DNA of 64,000 nucleotides from Thraustochytrium sp. TN22 (lineage: Eukaryota > Sar > Bigyra > Thraustochytrida > Thraustochytriidae), in the NCBI GenBank assembly GCA_013306675.1, contig JABLUY010000199.1, positions 1-64,000 of the forward strand. Reading direction: 5' to 3'. Within the stretch, counting starts at the first letter, position 1, and every line of letters starts with the position of its first letter. Below, in pieces: positions 40,076 through 50,210 of the stretch. The notes under the pieces were generated by a model, which did no database searches, was not told the origin of the DNA, and worked only from the letters and a program-made list of their open reading frames with translations. Both the position numbers and the translations under genes were made by a program.

Positions 40076-43000
40076 GGTGGCTGTAGGGGCTGGTCTTCGC
40101 CGGTGCCGCGCTGCGAGAGCGAAGGAGAAGGCGTCGGGGCCGGCCCACCATTGCTGTGAAAGCGAGGCTCGGGCGGCCAGGGGCCAGCAGCGCTGGGCTG
40201 CATGTGGCCGGAGAGCATGAGCGCAACGTCCGAGATGACGGCCTTGCACGCCGCGAGATCCTCCGGCAAGTTGTCGAGACGGTCGTAGACGGCCTGCTTG
40301 GTGGCCTCGGACAGCGACGAGTAGACGGCCGTGGTGAGGATGGCAGATAGCGCGCGGCCCGAGTCGAAGCCGTTGGCGCGTGTTTGCAGAACGGCGCGCA
40401 GCAGGTTGACGATGACGTTGGTGCGCACCATGAAGCGCTGGTCGTTCTGGTTGGATAGAAAATGCAGCGCCGCCGCGAGCAGGTAGGGCTTGTAGGCCGC
40501 GGCGAGCGCGCAAGCGCGCTCGTCCGGAGACGCGCTCATACCCTCGATGGCGTGCGTGATAAAGCGGCATACCGCCTGCACGTGCTTGATGTTGTAGCCC
40601 GGACCCTGATCGAGCACTTGGACCGCGGCCACGATACAGACCTCCAGCGAGGTGGCCTGGCCGGCGAGCGGCGCCTCCATGATGGGCACGGAGGTGAGGA
40701 GCATGAGCTCAGGCCGGGTGCGCACGAGGAGCTCGCAGATGTTGAAGTAGTGTCGAACGACCTCGCCGTCGAAGAGCTCGTCAGAGAGCACGACGCGCAC
40801 AGGCGGCTCGAGCCCAAGGTCGGCGGTCTCCTCGCGGTGCGCCGGCGCGGCGCGGATGAGCATCTGCGTGAGCTCGCGCATCATGAAGGAGACGGCCTGG
40901 GAGAGGGTGGCAGCGTCGGCACTGCTGTCGGCGGAGCTCCATGCCTTGCCGGTCATGACCGGGAGCGCGGCGAGCGCCTCGAGGCAGGCCGGCTCGGCCG
41001 AGACCGCGAAGCTAGCAACCATGTGGCTGATCATGTCCGGCACGAAGCGCGCCGCGGCGGCGCCGAAGGTACGCGCGAGCTGGCTGTAAAGGCTGGTGAA
41101 GATGGTGATGAAGCGGATGGCGCTGTAGCGGCCGTACTGCGGGCCGGCCGGCACCGAGGTGCGGAACTCGAGCTGGTGCGAGGCGCGCAGCGGATCGGTG
41201 ACGCGGTCGGCCCGCTCCTGCGGCTGTGCCGCGTTGATGAGGCGCGAGCAAACCGCGGCAATATCGGTCCAGATGACCTCGAAGAGCGGCATGGTGGCCG
41301 CCACCACGAGGCGGCGCAGCCTGCGGCTCGAGCCATCCGTGTCGAGCGCGCGCAGCACGCGCGTGAAGGTAAGCAGCGCAGCCGAGACCGCGCGGCTGAG
41401 CTCGTCCAGGTCAGTGTCCTTGGAGGCGGCGCGCGCCGCGCGCAGCACCTGCGCGCTGGGCCCGAGCTGCCGCTCCAGACAGGCGCGAAGCATGCCGACA
41501 CGCGAGTCAAAGTCCTGCGACCGGCGCAGGCCGTGGACGTAGCGAAAGGCCAGTTGCGTGATGCTCTCGCGCACGATGGCACAGGTGAGCGGCGACAGCA
41601 CGAAGGCGTTGCGAACCTCCTCAGACTCGTCAAAGTGCAGCACGAGGCCCTCGACGCCGGAGAGAAGCTTCAGCGGCTTGTCCTGGGCAAAGCTCCCATC
41701 CGTGGCGATGGATGCGACGGCAAATTGGCACGACTGCAGGTCGACCAAGACCGCGGGACGGTGCGCGGCGCGCGAGCACATCTTGAGCAGCGCGCGTGCC
41801 GCCTTCAGGCAGGTGTCGCCGGCCACCACGGCGACGGAGCTGAGCAAAAAGCCAATGGCGCGGCAGAGCGCGGCGCTTTGGCTCTGGTGCTGGCCCGAGG
41901 AGGCCGTGCTGCCGGGGCGCGCGCGCGTGATGCGCGTCACCTCACCCAGCAGCTCGCAGACGGACCTGCGCACGCTCCAGTCCGAGGTGGGCCAGCTCCA
42001 CTCCAGCAGGTCGCCCAGCAGGTCGATCCAGATGGCGGCGAGGGAGTCGGCGGCAGCCCGCCGCGCTGCAGTATGCGTCGTGTTGAGCGAGTACGTGCGG
42101 CCGCGCGACTCCATGGTGTGCGTGGAGCCGTTCACCGACTCGCCCAGGTCTTCGTCCACCGCGCTCATGTGGCCCATGGACCCACAGCTCTCCGAGCTCA
42201 CGGTCCGTGGCGGCGGCGTCCGCGAGCTGGACGAGGCCTGTCCGCCCAGCGAGGACGAGGGCCCCCTGTTCATGCCGGCGGGCGCCATGGGGGCGGTGTT
42301 GCTGATCCCGGCGTGCGCCTGCTGCTGTTGCTGCTGCTGCTGCTGGTGTTGGTGGTGGCGCGCCGACCCTTGCTCCCACTGGCGCTTGCGCCGGTACGCG
42401 GTGGCCGCGTTGGGGCGCGGCGCTTGCGCGCCACTGCCGTAGGTGTTCGGGGACCCGGCGCCGAGCGAACCGGAGCCACCCTCGGCGTAGTCCTGTGTCT
42501 CGTCTTCGTCATCCGGGACGTCGTTCACGTGCAGGTGCGCGAGGCCACCGGCGTCACTGGAGAGGTCCTCATCCACGTCCTCGTCCTCCGGGTCCTCGTC
42601 CTCCTCTTCGTCTGCGTCGTCGTATTCAAGCGAGTCCTCCGCCTCAGAGACGGCCATGAGGCAGTTCACGATGGCCTGGAAGCGCAGCGAGTTGTTGAGG
42701 CCCTCCTCACGGAGGTTAGCGTGCAGGAGTTGCAGCACATGGCGGATGAAGCTGTCGCCCGCGTTGCGCGCGCGGAGCGGGCCGTCGGAGCTCCCGTTGC
42801 TCGAGCTGCCGCCGCTGCCGCCGGCGCCGTTTTGCAAGACGGACTCCGGCCCGCGCTGCTGCTCGAGCTCGGGCCAGTACATGCAGAGGTTGATGAGCGT
42901 GTCGAAGATGCGGTGACGCAGGCGCAGACCGGCGGCAGAGCCGTCCTGCGCGCGCAGACTGGCGGCCGTGCAGCTCACGAAACCGGTCACCAGCATCGAG

Positions 43001-44496
43001 AAGAGCTCGAGGCTGCCCTCGCGCGTGAGGATGGCCGGCAGCTTCTGCATGAGGCTGCTGCCCGGGTGCAGCTTGCGCCACTCCGTCATGAAGCTGTAGC
43101 AGCCATGGAAACCGTCGCCCGCGACGTCCCAAAAGTCGAGGCAGGCCTCGAGCGTGGGCAGGTCCACCGGGTTCTCCACGCCGTAGAGCAGAATGTGCAC
43201 CACGCGCACGCGGGAGGCGTCGCAGAAAAAGAGCAGGCAACGGAGGTGCTGCGCGCAGAGAGCCGCGGCGCCCATGCAAACGCCGCGCCACTTGAGGCGC
43301 ATGGGGTCCACGGCCAGGTCCTCGTAGCCGGCCTCCAGGTCGTCGCTGTCTGCAGGCGGCTGCGTGCTGCGCCACTGCACGACCGTGTCAAAAGCCTTGA
43401 GCAGCGCGCCGGCCAGCAAGTCGACGCCCCAGCGGTAGTTCTCCAGCTCGTCCTCGCGAAGCGCCACGAGCGACGGGTACGAGTGATCCGACAGCGTGTC
43501 GACCAAGATGGTGATGCTGTGCTGGAAGAGCGCGCTGCCCGGCTCGCAGCGGTCAATGAGGTGCGAAATCCACTCCGCGATGGCGTGGCCCGAGTTTCCA
43601 CGTGCCAGCAGCTGCCGCAAGCCAACGCCTAGGTTGATGATTTGATTCTCGTCGCGCGCCTGGTCCTGCGGTGGCTGGTGCTGGCGCGGGGGCACTTCAG
43701 AGAGGATGACACTCGAGGTCCACGAGTTCAGGCACTGGATCGCGCTCTTGGCCACCTCCTCCTCGAGCTTGCCCTCGCTAAAGAGCACCATGGCCTTGTC
43801 CATGAGGTCCAGCGTGAGCGAGCGCAGCTCCAGCGTCGTGGCGGCGGTGGCCTGCTTCTCGCGCTCGTTCAAAAAGAGCCAACACAGCTCGAGCTCCTCC
43901 ACGATGAGGCGCAGGAACTCAAAGCCGTCTCGGATGGGCGGCTTCATGAACTTCTCCACCGCGCGCTTGAGTAGCTCGGGCCGCTGCAGGATGCTCCGCA
44001 CGCAGACGGCTGCCAGGATAAGCCGGAAGCGCGACTGCACGAGCGGCGTGGTGTCCCCGTGGAGACCGCCCTCGATGAGCCCGAACATGAGTTCGTAGAC
44101 GCGCTCACGCTCGCGCGGGCCTACTTTAAACCACTGCGACCGCACCTTGGACAGAAGCAGCTGCGTCGCGAAGAAGGCCACCTTGTCGCGGTCGTCGTGC
44201 AGACCTCGCGCGCGGCGCGCCTCCTCGTCGCCGCGTCCTGGCTTGCTGCGCGCGCGGCCCTCGGCGTCCTGCTGCGTGCCCATGCCTGCGCCGGGGCCTA
44301 CGCGCGCGTCCGGCCCGGCCACATCGCCCTCTCCGTTCTGCCGGTTGTGCACGAGTCTATGCGCGAGCTCCAGGCCCACGTCCAAGCCCTCCGCGGCCTG
44401 TTCGAGATCCAGCAGCCAGGCGTTCGCCGCCTGCTGCTCGCGCGACCCCGGCGCCGCGTGGTACAGAGCGCGCACCGCCTGCTCCACGCCCTCCAT
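39934..44496 (-). CDS. Importin-13 / transportin-3-like nuclear transport receptor
   Basis: Predicted karyopherin-beta that carries proteins through nuclear pores under Ran-GTP control. The start is taken at the ATG at 44496 (1520 residues); the frame is open further upstream but low in complexity. The N-terminus reads EQAVRALYHAAPGSREQQAA then AWLLDLEQAAEG, as in the importin-13/TNPO3/Mtr10 group. It is followed by FFATQLLLSKV, the exportin-1-like/importin-beta N-terminal repeat, and then HEAT-type helices throughout. The family is usually 900-1000 residues; the excess comes from an acidic segment (EEDEDPEDEDVDED), a Ser/Gly/Gln-rich insert with polyglutamine in the middle, and a polyglutamine/His tail. 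Helical repeats resume on both sides of the insert. Cargo cannot be named from sequence. Confidence 0.85.
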
Positions 44497-45337
44497 CGCG
44501 CCGCCCGCCGCGCGCCCGCCGCGCGCCCGCCCCGGCGCCGCGCCCGCGATTCGTTCTGCCGCCGTCGCGCAGCTTCGCCATCTCCAACTTCTCCGCGCCG
44601 CCAGGCGCCAACCCGCCCTTTCCGGCCCGCCATTCCCGACTTGCCGCGCCCAGCGCAAGTCGAACCCGTCTTCTCGCCACCCCGACTTTCGCAGTTAGGC
44701 AGGCAAGCTAGCTCGAGTAGCTAGCTTGGAGTGCAGATCTGTGCGTCTTTCGTCAAGAGGCTGGCCATGCAGAGGAGTCTGAGAGGCCAGCCCCCGACCT
44801 GTAGCAGCGCAGCTCAGACTCCCCATTCTCGAGACCATCTCCTTTCGCCCAGCTGCCCCCTTCCGGCGTCTCTCGAGCGGCGGCGCGTCCAGGGCCACGG
44901 CGGAGACGACTCTTACGATGCCGTCAGACTCAGACTGTCTTTTGAGTCTTTGGCGGGGCTTCGATCCTCAGGACTCGTTTCGAACGCTGAACCGGTCATC
45001 AAACTGGCCCGCGAGCGCGAGTGCAACATAGTTTTTAAAGCGCTGCTCGAGCAGGACGAAGTTGTGAAGACGGGGGCCGCTGGAGGCAAGAGGAAACAAG
45101 CTGAGGCGAAGGAAAAGCCGAAGTTGTGAAGATGAGACCCACTGGAGGCATGAGAAAAAAACAAAGCTGATGCGAGGGAAGAGCGACGGTGGTTGATAGG
45201 GAGGGGACCAGTACCAAACCACGCGAAGGCCTGACAGTGGGATACTTTACCACACAAAGACGGACGATGATGAGGTGCCGCTCCTGGCCAGGCCTGCCTG
45301 CACGTGTCGTCCAAGAGCCCGGTGGCTGGCTTTCGCA
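44497..45337. other. Spacer with a diverged 60-bp tandem duplication
   Basis: Separates two minus-strand genes. It contains short TAGC/CTAG runs near 44705-44730 and two diverged copies of a unit of about 60 bp (45058-45119 and 45120-45180), both beginning GAAGTTGTGAAGA. A 132-codon plus-strand frame (44731-45129) crosses it but has no recognisable domain. Confidence 0.55.
45058..45180. repeat. Diverged 60-bp tandem duplication
   Basis: Two adjacent copies share GAAGTTGTGAAGA, then CTGGAGGCA, AAACAA and GCTGA, with substitutions and small length differences between them. Confidence 0.7.
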
Positions 45338-46573
45338 TCACGAATCGTGCCATGTAAAAAAGTCACAGGTGCGGCGCGAGTTCGGATCGCACTTGTAAAA
45401 GTAGCGCTGGTGCTTGGAGGAGTACTTGAGCGCACCTGGGCGGCCGCACTCGCACTTGGGCGCCTTGGCAGCGAGGAGCGGCTGCCGCATGCGAAAGGTT
45501 AGACTGATGCGCACAAGGCCCGTGAGCGGATGAGCACCAATGGACTCATTCGCTTGCGTCGGCACGCCGTGCTTCCACTCCTCTTGCGCGCCGGGCCACA
45601 TGATGACGGCGTGGTTATGCGGTACCTTGGCTGTAAAGACTTGGTGCGGTTTCTTGGTGTCCGGATCGATGCGGTGCCAGCGAAAGAGCCGAGTGCTACC
45701 GACCGAAAGCGCCGCGACGATGGCGCGCGGGCCGAGCGTCGTCAGGTAGTCGCTGTGGAACGCGATTCCATCGGTTCCGTCGCGGTAGTAGTTACATAGC
45801 ACGTAGGACGGGTCCCAGCGGGCAACGTAGGCCTCGTCGCCCAGCTGCGTCCTCGCGCGGCCGCGTTCTACGCGAGCTGCGAAGCGGGCGCCCACTAGCG
45901 CACGCGTTGCGCTCGCTGCCTCGTGCAGGCGCCGCATCGCCTCTGGCGACGTCTCGTGCTCCGGGTCTTCGTCGCGGTTCGCATCGTCCTCCACGGTACC
46001 CGCCCGATCCACCTTGCGCCGCGCCGTGCCGTCGGCAAACTCATATGTGCCGCTAAGCCGGTTCGTGCCGCCCGTATTGTTCCACACGGTCCACACCGAG
46101 GGCTTCCACGAGGCGCGCGCCTCTCGCGAGAGAAGCTTGGCCAGGTCCGCGGCCAGGTCCGGGTCTACGGCGTGCGGCACGATCTCGAACGGGCACTGCA
46201 TGGCCTCCAGGTCATCCAGCGAGAGCGCCTTGCCGAGGCGCTCACCTGTACGTTTGACGTTGACTAGCGCCGCGTGGGGTTCGCGCCGAAATTGGCGCAG
46301 AAAGGAGTTCTCCGCGCTTGTTGTTGAAGACGGCGCCGACGATACTGACGACGTGCCGCCCGCTGCCCTTTTGGGCTCCACAACAACCGTCCTGCACAGC
46401 CGCTCCAGGTGCGCGTCGAGCGCCGAGAGCGCCAAGCGCGCGCCGCACGCCGGGCACGCCACCTCTCGCGCGGCCTGCTCGCGCTCCAGCGCCTGCAGCT
46501 CCGTCGCCGGCTTGGCGCGCTTGCGCCCGCCGCCTTCTGTGCCAGCAGCCCAGAACCTCTTGAGCCCGCGCAT
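45338..46573 (-). CDS. AlkB-family dioxygenase with UBZ-like and GRF zinc fingers
   Basis: Likely DNA/RNA demethylase of the ALKBH2/ALKBH3 type, using Fe(II) and 2-oxoglutarate to remove alkyl groups from bases. It has 411 residues from the first ATG at 46573. An N-terminal UBZ4/Rad18-like finger (Cys40, Cys43, His55, Cys60; CPACGARLALSALDAHLERLC with one extra spacer residue) could bind ubiquitin. The double-stranded beta-helix core has the iron triad His273 and Asp275 (FHSDYL) and His335 (WKHGVP), then the 2-oxoglutarate-binding arginines in VRISLTFR. A C-terminal GRF-type zinc finger (CECGRPG, then FYKC and CDFFTWHD), a single-stranded DNA-binding module, completes it. The combination suggests repair at ubiquitin-marked stalled forks. 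The sequence upstream of 46573 is open only from a TTG. Confidence 0.92.
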   Translation of the reverse strand: MRGLKRFWAAGTEGGGRKRAKPATELQALEREQAAREVACPACGARLALSALDAHLERLCRTVVVEPKRAAGGTSSVSSAPSSTTSAENSFLRQFRREPHAALVNVKRTGERLGKALSLDDLEAMQCPFEIVPHAVDPDLAADLAKLLSREARASWKPSVWTVWNNTGGTNRLSGTYEFADGTARRKVDRAGTVEDDANRDEDPEHETSPEAMRRLHEAASATRALVGARFAARVERGRARTQLGDEAYVARWDPSYVLCNYYRDGTDGIAFHSDYLTTLGPRAIVAALSVGSTRLFRWHRIDPDTKKPHQVFTAKVPHNHAVIMWPGAQEEWKHGVPTQANESIGAHPLTGLVRISLTFRMRQPLLAAKAPKCECGRPGALKYSSKHQRYFYKCDPNSRRTCDFFTWHDS

Positions 46574-47115
46574 GGATGGCCTCGCGAGCGCGCCGCGAAC
46601 CTCGCGCCGAAGCCCACGCGAGCCCGGCGAGGCCAAGTCGCGTTTGGGCTGGTGGGGCGCAGGCGGTGCGTCCGGCTGCGCCCGGGGCGAAGAATGAAGA
46701 TCCGCTAGGGGTCAAGCACAAGAGCCGCGTTGCCCGGGACGGCGGCCACGCAGGCAGACCCGGCCCGCGGGCGGACCGTGTCGCCAAGCCAAGCCATTGG
46801 CGTGGCCTGCAAGGTATGCGATCTTGTGGTCTGTCCAGGCTTCACGTTGGGCAGGCTCAGCATTCTTGGTCCAAGTCTTGGCCATGCCATGTGGCGGCAT
46901 GGCGAACGGCGAGCCGAGTGACCGTCCGCGAACACACCATACCGTTGGTGATGGCACACGCTGGTACATCACTAGGCAGAGCTCATCGACCACGCACATA
47001 GCGCCACTGGCAGGCAGGCGGGCAAGGCCCCAGCAGGCGTTCGCCAGCCGTTCAAATCACTAGAGCGCAGACCTCGCTCGGAGGCTCGGGTGTCTTGCAC
47101 GCGGTGCGATAGGAG
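46574..47115. promoter_or_regulatory. Divergent spacer, AlkB / helical orphan
   Basis: Lies between divergent start codons. Apart from GGCA copies near 47010-47025, no repeat or further gene is seen. Confidence 0.45.
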
Positions 47116-48144
47116 ATGAAGTCGCTGCTGCGCGGGCGATCGGCCGCGCCGCGTAGCGCTGGAGCTGCGTCGGACAAGCTCGCCAAGTATGCGGCCCGCA
47201 AGGGCGGCAATGCGGACGGCGACGGTCTGGCAGCGCTCTCGGAGCGCATGATGAAGGACCTGCGCGCACAGATCAGCGAGCTGAGCACCTTGGAGGTCTT
47301 TTCGGAGGCGTGGATCGAGCTGAGCGGCGCGGTGGAGAGGCTGGCCTGTGTGGTGCGCGCCGAAGGCGGCCTGAGCGCCGAGGATGGCCCGCGTGCTGAG
47401 GCTGCGGAGGCCAAGATGGCAGGCGACAAGGAGGCCAAAGAAGGCACGCTCTGGGAGGGCGAGGAGATGGCGCTTCGGTTTATGCTGGAGGACGGCAAGT
47501 CAAACGTGCTGCTGCGCATGCTGGAAGACTTCAAGGCGGAGCAGCGGCTGGCGCGACCCGACGCGGACCACACCTGTAACGTGGAGCCGCGCGTGCGCGC
47601 CGCGGCACAGCGCTTCGAGGCAGGCGCCTGTTCCATCTTGCTCGAGGCGCTCCTGCACGCCGAGGTCGTAGAAACTATCGACCTCATGGTGGTCCTGACG
47701 ACCGTGCGCGACTGCTTCCAGTCTGCTGTGGCGCGCACGGACCTCTTGCCGGACGACCTCGGCGCGACCTTGGAGAGCACCGGCTTCTCCATCCTCGCTG
47801 CCATCGTCAGCCACTTTGAGCGCACCGACGAGGAGGCCCGCGTCATGCCCCTTCTCATCGACCTCAACCTCTTTCCGCTCATGTTGCGCCACGTTTCGGT
47901 CAACCTCGATCGCCTTGCCGCGCCGGACCGCCTTGCGGCGCTCACGGCCGTGGCCCAGGTGCTCAGCACGGAGGACTACGGGGTCCGCGAGGACGTCTAT
48001 GTCCCATCCGAGGTTGACCTGGCAGCCCTGCTCGAGCTGCAGCCGGTTGCTGACCAGCTGCTCGCCGAGGACTCGTCGCTGCGGCGCGAGCTGCGGCCCC
48101 TTACGGACGAGATCGCGCGGCGCCAGCGCGCCGCCAAGAAATGA
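47116..48144 (+). CDS. Conserved-looking helical protein, function unknown
   Basis: A 342-residue protein with the strong third-position GC bias of the other genes and a good ATG at 47116. It is almost entirely predicted helix with leucine-rich amphipathic segments (for example LLRMLEDFKAEQRL, CSILLEALLHAEVVETIDL and PLLIDLNLFPLMLRHVSV), which looks like an armadillo/HEAT-type array of five or six repeats. There is no signal peptide, membrane segment or catalytic motif. The basic N-terminus (MKSLLRGRSAAPRS) could be a mitochondrial presequence or unstructured. I do not recognise the family; a regulatory or scaffold role is only a guess from the fold. Confidence 0.75.
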   Translation: MKSLLRGRSAAPRSAGAASDKLAKYAARKGGNADGDGLAALSERMMKDLRAQISELSTLEVFSEAWIELSGAVERLACVVRAEGGLSAEDGPRAEAAEAKMAGDKEAKEGTLWEGEEMALRFMLEDGKSNVLLRMLEDFKAEQRLARPDADHTCNVEPRVRAAAQRFEAGACSILLEALLHAEVVETIDLMVVLTTVRDCFQSAVARTDLLPDDLGATLESTGFSILAAIVSHFERTDEEARVMPLLIDLNLFPLMLRHVSVNLDRLAAPDRLAALTAVAQVLSTEDYGVREDVYVPSEVDLAALLELQPVADQLLAEDSSLRRELRPLTDEIARRQRAAKK

Positions 48145-49279
48145 ACAAAGGACCTCAAATACATCAACCGAAAAGAATGAAAACAAGCTTGATTGCTTCG
48201 CATTGTCATCGCCGATTGCATGAGCTGCCTTTCAAGTCAGTCCTTGGTCCCATCTCTCGCATCCATCTCAGCTCGACATAGTTAGCGAGACCCGAACCAC
48301 ACTGGCAAGCTCAGAGCCGAGGGTCGTTTCGTTTCGTGAAAGCCCGCCTGGTGGCGTCCGGTCCGAGTCCGAGTCCGAGTCAAATTCTGAGTCCGAGACG
48401 TGATGACGGGTTGAGCCGTGCGCCTCACCTCCCGCGTGCTGGCGGCCCAGCTCTTCCGGCCCAGCTCCTCGCCCTCGCGTCATCCTTGTACCTGAGCGCT
48501 TTCGGCGACCTGACAGCGCATACGCATGAGGAAATTTCCGCCTCCTCAGGCCCTCCAGTGGCAGCTCGTACACTCTGCGCGGCGGCTGTCTGCAGCGTCG
48601 GTCGCAGCGCACGTCCGGGCCGCTGCCGTGCAAAGCCAGAGGCTCGGCCTGGCCAGGCTCGGCTCGGCTCGGCGCGGGGCTGTGCTGCACGCGGCACGGC
48701 CTGAGGCGGCGCCGGCCGCCGGCGGCCTGCACTGGCACTGGCAGTGCAGTGCAGAGCAGGCAGCCTGACTGTGAGTCGGTTGAGGCGCAGGTCACGACAG
48801 TGGCGAGGCGCAGTGCCGGACTCGCCACCGCGCAGACGCGCGACTCGGCGCGGGCGGAGCAGCGACCACGCGCGGCGGCGGTGGCGCGGCGCGGGGGCGG
48901 CCCGAGCAGCAGCTTCCGCGAGCCGCGCACGGCACGCGGCGCGCGCCGGAGCTGTCGGCCGGCTGGCTCCGTCTGACTCGGCGGCCACGACGGTGGCCGG
49001 GCGCGCACTGGCAAGGCGCTCACGCGGCAGGCAAGCAGGCAGGCAGGCAGGCAACGTCAAACCGAGGACGCGAAGCGAAGCCTCTGCGTGCCCAGGCACT
49101 GCACTGCAGCGCAGCGCTGGGACGGGCAGTTGGTCGCCGTCAAGCCTCACTGACACTCACCCAGGCTCGCTGTCAGGCTCAGGCTGTTGGCGCGTCGCGG
49201 TCACGCCGCACGAACTCGGCCGCTGGCGGCAGCAGCAGCGTGACTGCCCTCCCTGTAGACCTCGAACTCGCGCGACGCC
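48145..49279. other. Intergenic region without a supported gene
   Basis: Contains the 3' flank of the helical orphan, a CCGAGT/CCGAGT-rich short repeat (about 48362-48400) and a GGCA run (about 49028-49053). Open frames are compositional only. It presumably includes the promoter of the zinc-finger gene at 49280. Confidence 0.45.
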
Positions 49280-49903
49280 ATGGACTTCCTCACTTGCGTA
49301 GGGCGGAGAGAGCCGTGCTTAGGCGGGCGCAAGGCGCCGGGCGGCGACGGCGCAGTGCTCAAGCCGTTCGCGGTGCGGCCAGACGAGCCAGACGCGCCGC
49401 AACACCGCGTCAAGACGGCCGCGGAGCGCGACGTGATCAGGCACTTTGCAAAGACAGGCCGCCGCTGCACGCTGTGCAGCAAGGCGCTGCGTGATGACGC
49501 GGAGCACAAGGTCGCCAAGGTGGCCTCGGCGTACTTTTGCTTCTGTGACGAGGACTGCTGGCTGCGGTGGCTGCCGGCCTTTGCAGGCGCCAGCGAGCGT
49601 GGGCCGCTCGCCGCGCGCGCCAAGGCGCAGTCGGAACGCGGCTTCTCCTCCAGTATCGCAGCATCGTCCACATCCGCTACAGCAACAGTGAGCAGGCCCA
49701 GCGGCAGTGCAAGAAAGGCCGTCTCGTGTCGCGGGCTTCAGGCCCGTTTGCATATCCCAATCACAGCTCTATGCTTACTCGTATCCGCCTACAACGCGGG
49801 GGTCCCTCGGCGACGCCCGGCGCAGGGGGCACTAAAGCGTATTAAGAGGGTACTTTACTCCCGATTTGCTCGAAAAAAGTGGCCTAGAGTCTGGCGAAGT
49901 TAG
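49280..49903 (+). CDS. Small zinc-finger protein (TRASH/MYM/FLZ-like), 3' end interrupted by transposon
   Basis: Plausible nuclear protein starting MDFLTCVGRREP. A cysteine array with Cys63, Cys66, Cys87, Cys89 and Cys93 (CTLC, then YFCFCDEDCWLRWL) resembles the treble-clef TRASH/MYM/FLZ group, in which the second half reads FCSxxC. Only the first 150 or so residues look like a real protein. The remaining codons run into the left end of the piggyBac-like element (inverted repeat at 49750-49762, TTAA at 49842), so the annotated stop is probably created by the insertion, or the true gene ends or splices earlier near residue 140-155. Its function is unknown; FLZ and TRASH fingers usually mediate protein contacts. 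Confidence 0.5.
   Translation: MDFLTCVGRREPCLGGRKAPGGDGAVLKPFAVRPDEPDAPQHRVKTAAERDVIRHFAKTGRRCTLCSKALRDDAEHKVAKVASAYFCFCDEDCWLRWLPAFAGASERGPLAARAKAQSERGFSSSIAASSTSATATVSRPSGSARKAVSCRGLQARLHIPITALCLLVSAYNAGVPRRRPAQGALKRIKRVLYSRFARKKWPRVWRS
49750..49762 (+). repeat. Left 13-bp inverted repeat arm
   Basis: GCATATCCCAATC, the exact reverse complement of 53876-53888. Confidence 0.6.
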
Positions 49904-50210
49904 TTCCGCATTCGATCAAAAACGCAGCGATGGGGCCGAGCTTGAAGAGGCCCACTCGAAGCGACCCAAGGCTCCTGCCCCCTATTCATTTTGGCCGAAG
50001 GCGTGGTGGTTAGGATGAGATGAGCTCGGCAGTTCGCCCAGAGCGGCTTTGGGGGGAGCTCGCGCGCGACTTCGTCGCGGAGCGCGCTGGAGCCGCAGGC
50101 GCTGCGGCGCGCGGCTGCAGGCGGCCCTGGCGGGTGCCTTGTGCCTGCTCTCAGCTCGTACGACCCTGCCGCAGCGCTTGGACGTGGAGTCGGGCCCGCA
50201 CTGCGACATC

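Noticed and set aside
40462-43632. 1056-residue plus-strand frame opposite the importin-like gene
   Set aside because: Compositional shadow rich in Arg/Ala/Val/His; the minus strand carries the conserved karyopherin motifs.
44731-45129. 132-residue plus-strand frame
   Set aside because: Crosses the diverged tandem duplication, lacks a domain and has mixed codon use; possible but unsupported.
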